A stretch of DNA of 64,000 nucleotides. It comes from Mucidula mucida (taxonomy: Eukaryota; Basidiomycota; Agaricomycetes; Agaricales; Physalacriaceae). The stretch lies in assembly GCA_015501055.1 (NCBI GenBank), contig JADNYV010000001.1, positions 1,054,001 through 1,118,000 on the forward strand, in the 5' to 3' direction. Shown here piece by piece: positions 58,346 through 64,000 of this stretch. Both the position numbers and the translations under genes were made by a program. The first letter of the stretch is position 1. Every line of letters starts with the position of its first letter. The notes beneath the pieces are model-generated. The model did no database searches and was not told the origin of the DNA. It saw nothing but the letters and a program-made list of their open reading frames with translations.

Positions 58346-58743
58346 TCACGTCGTGTGTCCTACACTATAGAAACTCCAGGGCTCTGCATCTGCAATATGG
58401 TAGTGTTGTAAGGGCACGGTTCAAACGCTTTCGCTGCAGTGGTAAGTCTTTGTCGTTCCATGTAAGGGACCATATACCTCCTTGTCATTCTTAAGAGGGA
58501 AAACTCTCCGGCAGCTATACATGAATCCACCCGGACTGAAAACCTGAAGTCTTATCCAAGTGACGCGGAGTCGTTCTTGCAGGAATACACTGATTGATCT
58601 CGTTATCATTGCGCTATCTGAGTTGGTTCTGATGACATTGACTCCACGAAATGCCGTCTTATTGAGCACGACGGCCACTATAAGAAGGACACCTTCTTTC
58701 TGACTTCGGATGGGACGTTCCTGGAAAGCTCTCTCGCCTTCAA
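58346..58743. other. Intergenic, 398 bp
   Basis: RIP1 3' flank and MFS promoter. A 122-codon frame on the minus strand overlaps the start of the MFS gene but has no protein-like features, so I take it as chance. Confidence 0.5.
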
Positions 58744-61122
58744 ATGTCTCATGACTTGCCCGAGGCCGTCGACGAGTACAAGAAACCAAAGACTCTGAAG
58801 GACAAATTCTTCTCGTACATATGGGATTCCGATGCCCACTTGAAGACTGCTTTCGAGCGGAAACTAATTCGCAAGGTATGAAGCTTGCGTGGCAGATACA
58901 ATCATGACGTTAATCAAGGACCTCTTAGCTTGACTTCGGTATCCTCGTTGTTTCCTGCCTAGGCTTTTTTATGAGATATCTTGATGCTGCGAACCTCGCA
59001 AACGCTTACGTTTCTGGGTATTCAACATTTCATAGTACATATGTGTCAGGTATCTTACAAGATCGTTCACAGTATGAAGGAAGATCTCAACATCCTCGGA
59101 AATGAGTACACCTATGTACGTCGCCATACTATCTGTGATGCGTATCGTACCACTCATTTGGACAACAAGATGGGAACCTGCTACACCATTGCCTACGCTC
59201 TCTTCCAAGTGTGTTTCCATGGCGTGTGTCTCCTTCTCGTGGACTGAAATAGTAAAGATACCTGGCACTATGGCCGTCACGCGTATACGACCAAGCTACT
59301 TTCTCTTTATGTGCGAAGTTGGGTGGGGTATGTCGAGTATATGTATGCGCTACAAAGTTCATGCCTTGACTGATGAGCAGGTATCTTCACCTTTGCTCAA
59401 GCCGGAGCACAGACCTCAAGCATGATGTATGGTTTCCGCTTTTGTGTCGGTATGTTCGAGGCACCCTTCTTCCCATGCATCCTTTGTACGCGTCTCTCTC
59501 CGGATTGTTTGTGCCTGCACCTGAGCCACTTGTTAGACTTGATGGGGTCATGGTACAATAAGTACGAAATGGCGAAGAGGATCGCTATTTTTCATCTCTG
59601 CGGTACATTTGTCATCGCTTATTGGAGTGCATCCTGAGTCTCTTTTAGGTTCGCTCGGATCTTCGTTTGGTGGTTACTTGCAAGCTGCTGTATACGAGAC
59701 ACTGGATGGTACGCGGGGTATTGGTACGCGAACTCTGATGCAGGCAGCGTGCACGATGTACTAATACATCTATATAACTGTGAAGCGGGATGGCGGTATG
59801 TCACAGCCAGTGTGTTACGGCAACTACTACCTTCCTGACTCTCTGCAGATGGCTTTATATTGTCTGCGGCTGCATGACCATCCCATGCGGCTTGGCCGTT
59901 CTTCTAATTCTTCCTGACTTGCCCTCTAACACCAGAGCGTGGTATCTTACTGAGGAAGAGAAGCAGTTTGCTCTGGAGCGAGCAATTGCTCTTGGACGCG
60001 TTAGTCGCTCGGTTTTCTTCTGTTGAATTCCTTTGATCAGTGCTCTACAGTCTCAACCCGGAGAAAATAAGTTGGATTGGACACTCGTCAAGCGCATGCT
60101 TGGAACTTGGAGTATGTCCTCGCCTTCCTTTGCCTTTTTCGACCCGCTCATCGGTCTAGAATGGTATGGGTTTGTGTTAGGATACGTTGTCTATGGAACA
60201 TCTTGCCAAGCGGGCGATTATTTCGGCATTTGGCTCAGTAAGTTCAGGGATTGGGGAATTCGTAACATCCTCATTGATCTTTTAGAGTCGGCTGGATATT
60301 CTGTGGCTAAGCGTAACGTTATTCCTTCTTGTTCTAGGCTGCTATCTGCCTTTTGTATCTTTCTGTGGGGCTTTGGAAGCGATCTCACTGGATCCCGATT
60401 TGCATTCGTCTTTGGCCCTCTGGCAAGTGCCCGCGCTCATTGGTGATTTGTGTTCGTACTAACCGTACGCTATTAGTTCTACGGTCTCCTTCCAAATGGT
60501 ATTTTGGCGTTTTGGCCGAAGTCTCAGCAGTTAAAATTGTTCGCCTTTACCACGGGGGTCAGTTAGGTAACCACGCCGTTCTCTTGCGCGTTTGACAACC
60601 TCTATGTAGGGTGTTCAGTTAATGACTGCTGTGTTCTATACTTGGCTAACGAGATCATGGCTGGCGATAACGAACTTCGCGCATTGACAATCTCTTCCAT
60701 GAATGGCATCCAGTACTCTGTTTCTGCTTGGCTGCCTATCATCATCTTCCTCAAACCATGTAATGTTCTGACTTGGGACGAGAACACTGAGCTGACTTTA
60801 TCACAGGGCGCCGACGTAGGTTCGAGGCGTAAACCCTTGGCAGCCCCTAACCCTTTCTCTAGTTTCCGGCGCGGGTTCCCTGCGACGTTCGGTTTCGTGA
60901 TAGCAGGTCTGGTAAGTCCTGAATCGAAATGCTTCAAGTTTCCTCTCATCGGAAATCGAAAAGATTATCATTGTTGGAATCAAATTCATGGCAGACAGAG
61001 ATGAACAGCGCAGTCGGAAGGTGTCTGTTCTGGAGGACGGCAGCTCTCTGGATGATAAATCTACGCCTGAGCAGGACGCGATTGTTGTCAGTAGTTTGGA
61101 GAAGGATTCCACGAAGTTGTGA
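58744..61122 (+). CDS. MFS permease, allantoate/anion:cation symporter type (Dal5/Liz1-like)
   Basis: ATG 58744 (MSHDLPEAVDEYKKPKTLKDKFFSYIWD) leads into a 12-helix major facilitator. Segments in order are LDFGILVVSCLGFFMRYLDAANLANAYVSG, MKEDLNILGNEYTY, IPGTMAVTRIRPSYFLFMCEVGWG, YGFRFCVGMFEAPFFPCILYLMGSWYNKYEMAKR, GSLGSSFGGYLQAAVY, GWRWLYIVCGCMTIP and a second half ending in a helix plus a charged tail at 61122. RxxxLD and the ARNRIA-like EMAKRIA loop fit the ACS family (allantoate, nicotinate, pantothenate). About 15 introns interrupt it, one with a TACTAATAC branch site near 59759. The substrate is unknown. Confidence 0.85.
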
Positions 61123-61452
61123 TTTCTCATAGAGCTCATGAAATGGCACGCATTGAAATAGTGTTATCAACGTTTGATCTTGCCCTTCCGTGTAAAACGT
61201 AGACTTGATCTTGGTGAAGCACAGTCAGTGCGTTAAGCTGCCGCCCATGCCGGTCGGGACAATATGTGCATCAGCCATGACGGAAGCGGCGTCTTATCTC
61301 TTCCTACACACTGTACGTAATGTGCGAGACCAATCATACCAAAATCATACGTTCTTTGTCCACTCATGCGTCTCGCAGCTTCACGCTTTACAAGCATCAT
61401 CTGGAGCGGTAGATCTATTCCCCACAACAACGGCCACATCTTTTGGAAAAGG
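61123..61452. other. Intergenic, 330 bp
   Basis: 3' flank of the permease and promoter of the dehydrogenase. Nothing else is seen. Confidence 0.5.
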
Positions 61453-63617
61453 ATGGCTAGCTCTCAAGCTTCTGAATTGGTTCGTGGCATACCAATTCTC
61501 TTTGAATGCTCACACAACGGAGTCTAGTTCGGGTTGAAGGATCCATCCTTGATCAAATTCCAAGGACTTATCGACGGCAAATGGACTGATGCAAAGCAAG
61601 GCGGTACCATAGAGGTTTTCAGTTAGTACGATTCTTCGTGAATTTGAACGCGCTTCATTAGCTATTAGATCCTGCCACGCTCCAGAAACTTGGCACTATC
61701 CCCGAGATGGGCCTAGCGGAAACTAAAGAAGCGATTGCGGCCGCGTCCAAGGCCTTCACATCCTGGAGCACAACATCACCCAAAGTACTGCTACCATAAG
61801 ACTCAATGCATCGGTCTCTCACGATAAATTAGCACAGGCATGATATCCTCATGAAGCTCTTTGCATTGATGCAGGAGCATCACGACGATCTAGGACGCCT
61901 GATTGTACGAAATTGTAAACCCCCAAGTATTCTCTGATTTCTTCTAGACCATTGAAAATGGCAAACCTCTGGCAGAGGGAAAAGTAAGACTATGGGCACT
62001 AGATTTCGAAGATCATCGCTGATTAACGCGATACAGGGCGAGAATGTATACAGCGCGTCCTTCATTGAGGTGGGCCTTCGAGCGCGTCGAGCTAAAGATC
62101 AAGCTTATATACGCGTCCCTTCCATCTAGTGGTTTGGTACATCTTTCGAAGCTTTGAGTGGTACACAGGCTAACATTGACACTAGCCGAAGAGGCTGTGA
62201 GGACATACGGAGGTTTGTCTGACTTGCGTGGCGCCGCGTCGTCAGTTTGATGTATTCTCAGAACAAATACCGGCCGTGTCGAGTAACATTCGCAACGTTG
62301 TAATCAAACAACCAATAGGTCAGTCATTGATTATCTTTTGTCGTGTGCTTGCTTAAATTCGTAAGGCGTCGTGTACGTTCTGTGCTCCGGCACATATCAG
62401 TGCTCTGATAATTGCTCAGGTCAATCATGACTCCTTGGAATTTCCCGTCAGCTATGATTACTCGGAAACTGGGTCCTGCTTTGGCCGCGGGTTGTACTGC
62501 CGTCATCAAGCCACCCCCGGAAACACCTTTCTCTGCTTTAGCAATCGCCGAAGTAAGCATCTGCACCGTCGTTGTATGTGCCTGACAGAGATACCAGCTC
62601 TGCCGGCGTGCTGGCGTGCCTGATGGCGTCGTGAACGTCGTAACGACCATGACGAATGTACAGGAAGTGGGAAAGGAAATGTGTGAAAACAAAGCTGTGA
62701 AGAAGGTGTCGTTCACTGGGTCGACACCTGTGGCAAAATTGCTGTATGGCTTGGCTGCCTCGACATTGAAGAAGTGTGTACCTGATGCTCAATGTATCTC
62801 GGTTGCTCACGTATCTCAGAGTCTCTTTAGAAGCTGGTGGCAATGCGCCCTTCATAGTCTTTGACGACGCAGATATAGACGAGGCAGTTCAAGGTATAGT
62901 CTGCAGTATTGTTTCAGCTATGACTGAATACCTGTCCAGCTGCTCTACTCTGCAAGTTTCGCGGAACAGGTCAAACATGCGTCTGCGCCAATCGAATCTA
63001 TGTCCAATCTGGTGTCTATGCAGAATTTGCTGCAAGATTAACAGAAAAAGTAGCTGCATTCAAAATCGGCAATGGTTGGACCCAGAGACGTGAGCTCTTC
63101 CAGCTTACATCGTGACAGTGGCTCAGAGATTCGATGCAGAACCCATGGTCCACTCATTCACGCCCGTGCGGCTGAAAAGGTCAAGAAGCATATCGATGAC
63201 GCCGTTGCTTTGGGCGCGGAAATCCTTACCGGTGGCAATCACCGCGAAGGGACGTCCTTCTTCGAGCCCACGGTCCTCGCGGGGGTGCCTCCAGAGGCAT
63301 TGCTCAACCAGGAGGAGACCTTTGGGCCACTTGCTGCTTTGTGTCAATTCTCGACTGAAGCTGAGGTCATCGAACTCGCGAACAATACGGACGTTGGCTT
63401 GGCAGGATACTTCTTTTCGCGCGATGTGGGGCGGGTATGGCGCGTTGCTGAGAAGCTTCAGGTTGGTATGGTTGGCGCGAACACAGGCTTGATAAGCCAG
63501 GCGGTGATTCCGTTTGGCGGTGTCAAGGAAAGTGGTTTAGGACGAGAAGGTGGACCGCATGGCATTGATGAGTTTATGAACACAAAACTCATTGTGTTCG
63601 GCGGTCTAGGAATGTGA
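61453..63617 (+). CDS. Succinate-semialdehyde dehydrogenase (ALDH5-type)
   Basis: ATG 61453 (MASSQASEL) splices to [23 protein letters not shown] segments in order: [77 protein letters not shown], the catalytic Glu in [18 protein letters not shown], the nucleophile Cys in [52 protein letters not shown] and [15 protein letters not shown], ending at 63617. It oxidises succinate semialdehyde in the GABA shunt. The only doubtful place is near 63120-63150, where a FDAE-like piece and THGPL are in different frames. The remainder is intact. Confidence 0.92.
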
Positions 63618-63807
63618 CCTACTAAAGAAATATTATGCACTTACTGAATGTGCCCTGTACCCATACTGTACTGTTGCGATGTATGTTTAAGTCCTTGAAC
63701 ATTTCTCGGCTATTGTCCAGACTCGATTACGGGCCGAGAGCTAAGCGACCTTATAAAGCAACCAAGAATCGTGACCCGGCTACTGTTTCTTGCCCACTAC
63801 CTCACAA

Positions 63808-64000
63808 ATGGCTGACGTTGAACTACTCACCTTCGCTTCGTTTTCCAAACTCGTCTCTCTAAATGGTTTGTACGTGACTGGATTTGCCTGGTTGTATGGC
63901 ATGTGTACGTGGTTGATGTCTTAATTTCATGGGTGCGTAGCTGAGGTTCTTCGTGATTTTTTAGCGGTCTGGGTGTCTTTCTTTGGAGGTAGGAGATACA
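63808..64000 (+). CDS. TMEM205-like (DUF4149) membrane protein, 5' part, cut by window end
   Basis: ATG 63808 gives MADVELLTFASFSKLVSLNGLYVTGFAWLYGM, and after an intron (GTACGT...TTTTTAG) VWVSFFGG, before a further donor GTAGGA at 63989 or so. NxxGLYVxxFxWLYGMxxWVxFFGG is the start of fungal TMEM205/DUF4149 proteins, small multi-helix proteins of unknown role. The rest is outside the window. Confidence 0.75.

Noticed and set aside
58421..58789. 122-codon minus-strand frame upstream of the MFS gene
   Set aside because: Biased composition, no recognisable family, overlaps the MFS start exon.
59600..59660. Apparent frame break in the MFS gene
   Set aside because: Using the donor GTACAT inside the CGGTACATTT stretch joins HLCG to SLGSSFGGY in frame.
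1..64000. CRISPR arrays, bacterial operons, integrated virus or rRNA
   Set aside because: No direct-repeat arrays, Shine-Dalgarno-led operons, viral hallmark genes or rRNA segments were seen.

Overview
The window is nuclear DNA of a filamentous basidiomycete, most likely an agaricomycete. The evidence is genes cut by many introns of about 45-60 nt, very short intergenic gaps, an intron-containing tRNA, and protein families typical of this group: GH72 glucanosyltransferase with an X8 module, an Argonaute with an RG-rich N-terminus, a DUF6699-like protein, a DUF7702-like seven-helix protein and a Cys3/MetR-type bZIP. All coding calls come from reading homologous protein segments across introns by eye, so outer limits are firmer than individual splice sites.

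Layout. 1-9.4 kb: the 3' end of RIC1 (+), an MBL-fold hydrolase (-), a Fe(II)/2OG oxygenase (+) and a long sterol glucosyltransferase ATG26 (-). 9.6-15.7 kb: a SUR7/PalI-like four-helix protein, a repeat-rich gene-free stretch ending in tRNA-Lys(CTT), a GPI-anchored GH72 enzyme and an RRM/zinc-knuckle RNA-binding protein. 16-27.3 kb: an F-BAR/RhoGAP protein, a PIF1 helicase fused to an RNase H1-type hybrid-binding domain, an LSB3/YSC84-like SH3 protein (-) and Argonaute (+). 27.5-37.4 kb: an orphan type I membrane protein, the DUF7702-like protein, a dienelactone hydrolase with an apparent frame break, an F-box protein (-), the DUF6699-like protein and a Nudix hydrolase (-). 37.5-38.1 kb: a 588-bp MITE with PIF/Harbinger-like ends. 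38.2-49.5 kb: a tricalbin (-), UGO1-like carrier (+), MTQ2 (-), a short C2-C2 tricalbin paralogue (+), an NmrA-like protein (-) and lipoyl transferase (-). 49.5-64 kb: a WW protein (+), NPL4 (-), then a run of plus-strand genes: bZIP, COX19, a secreted GDPD, Rieske protein, an MFS permease, succinate-semialdehyde dehydrogenase and the start of a TMEM205-like gene.

Most genes are housekeeping and show no cluster logic. Loose themes are membrane lipids and contact sites (ATG26, two tricalbin-type genes, RIC1, GDPD), mitochondrial function (UGO1, LIP2, COX19, RIP1) and cell surface (GH72, SUR7-like, LSB3, F-BAR/RhoGAP). The most unusual items are the hybrid-binding-domain/PIF1 fusion, the intact-ended MITE, the SMP-less tricalbin paralogue, three GC-AG introns, paired MluI boxes at NPL4, and an NPL4 intron directly after the start codon.
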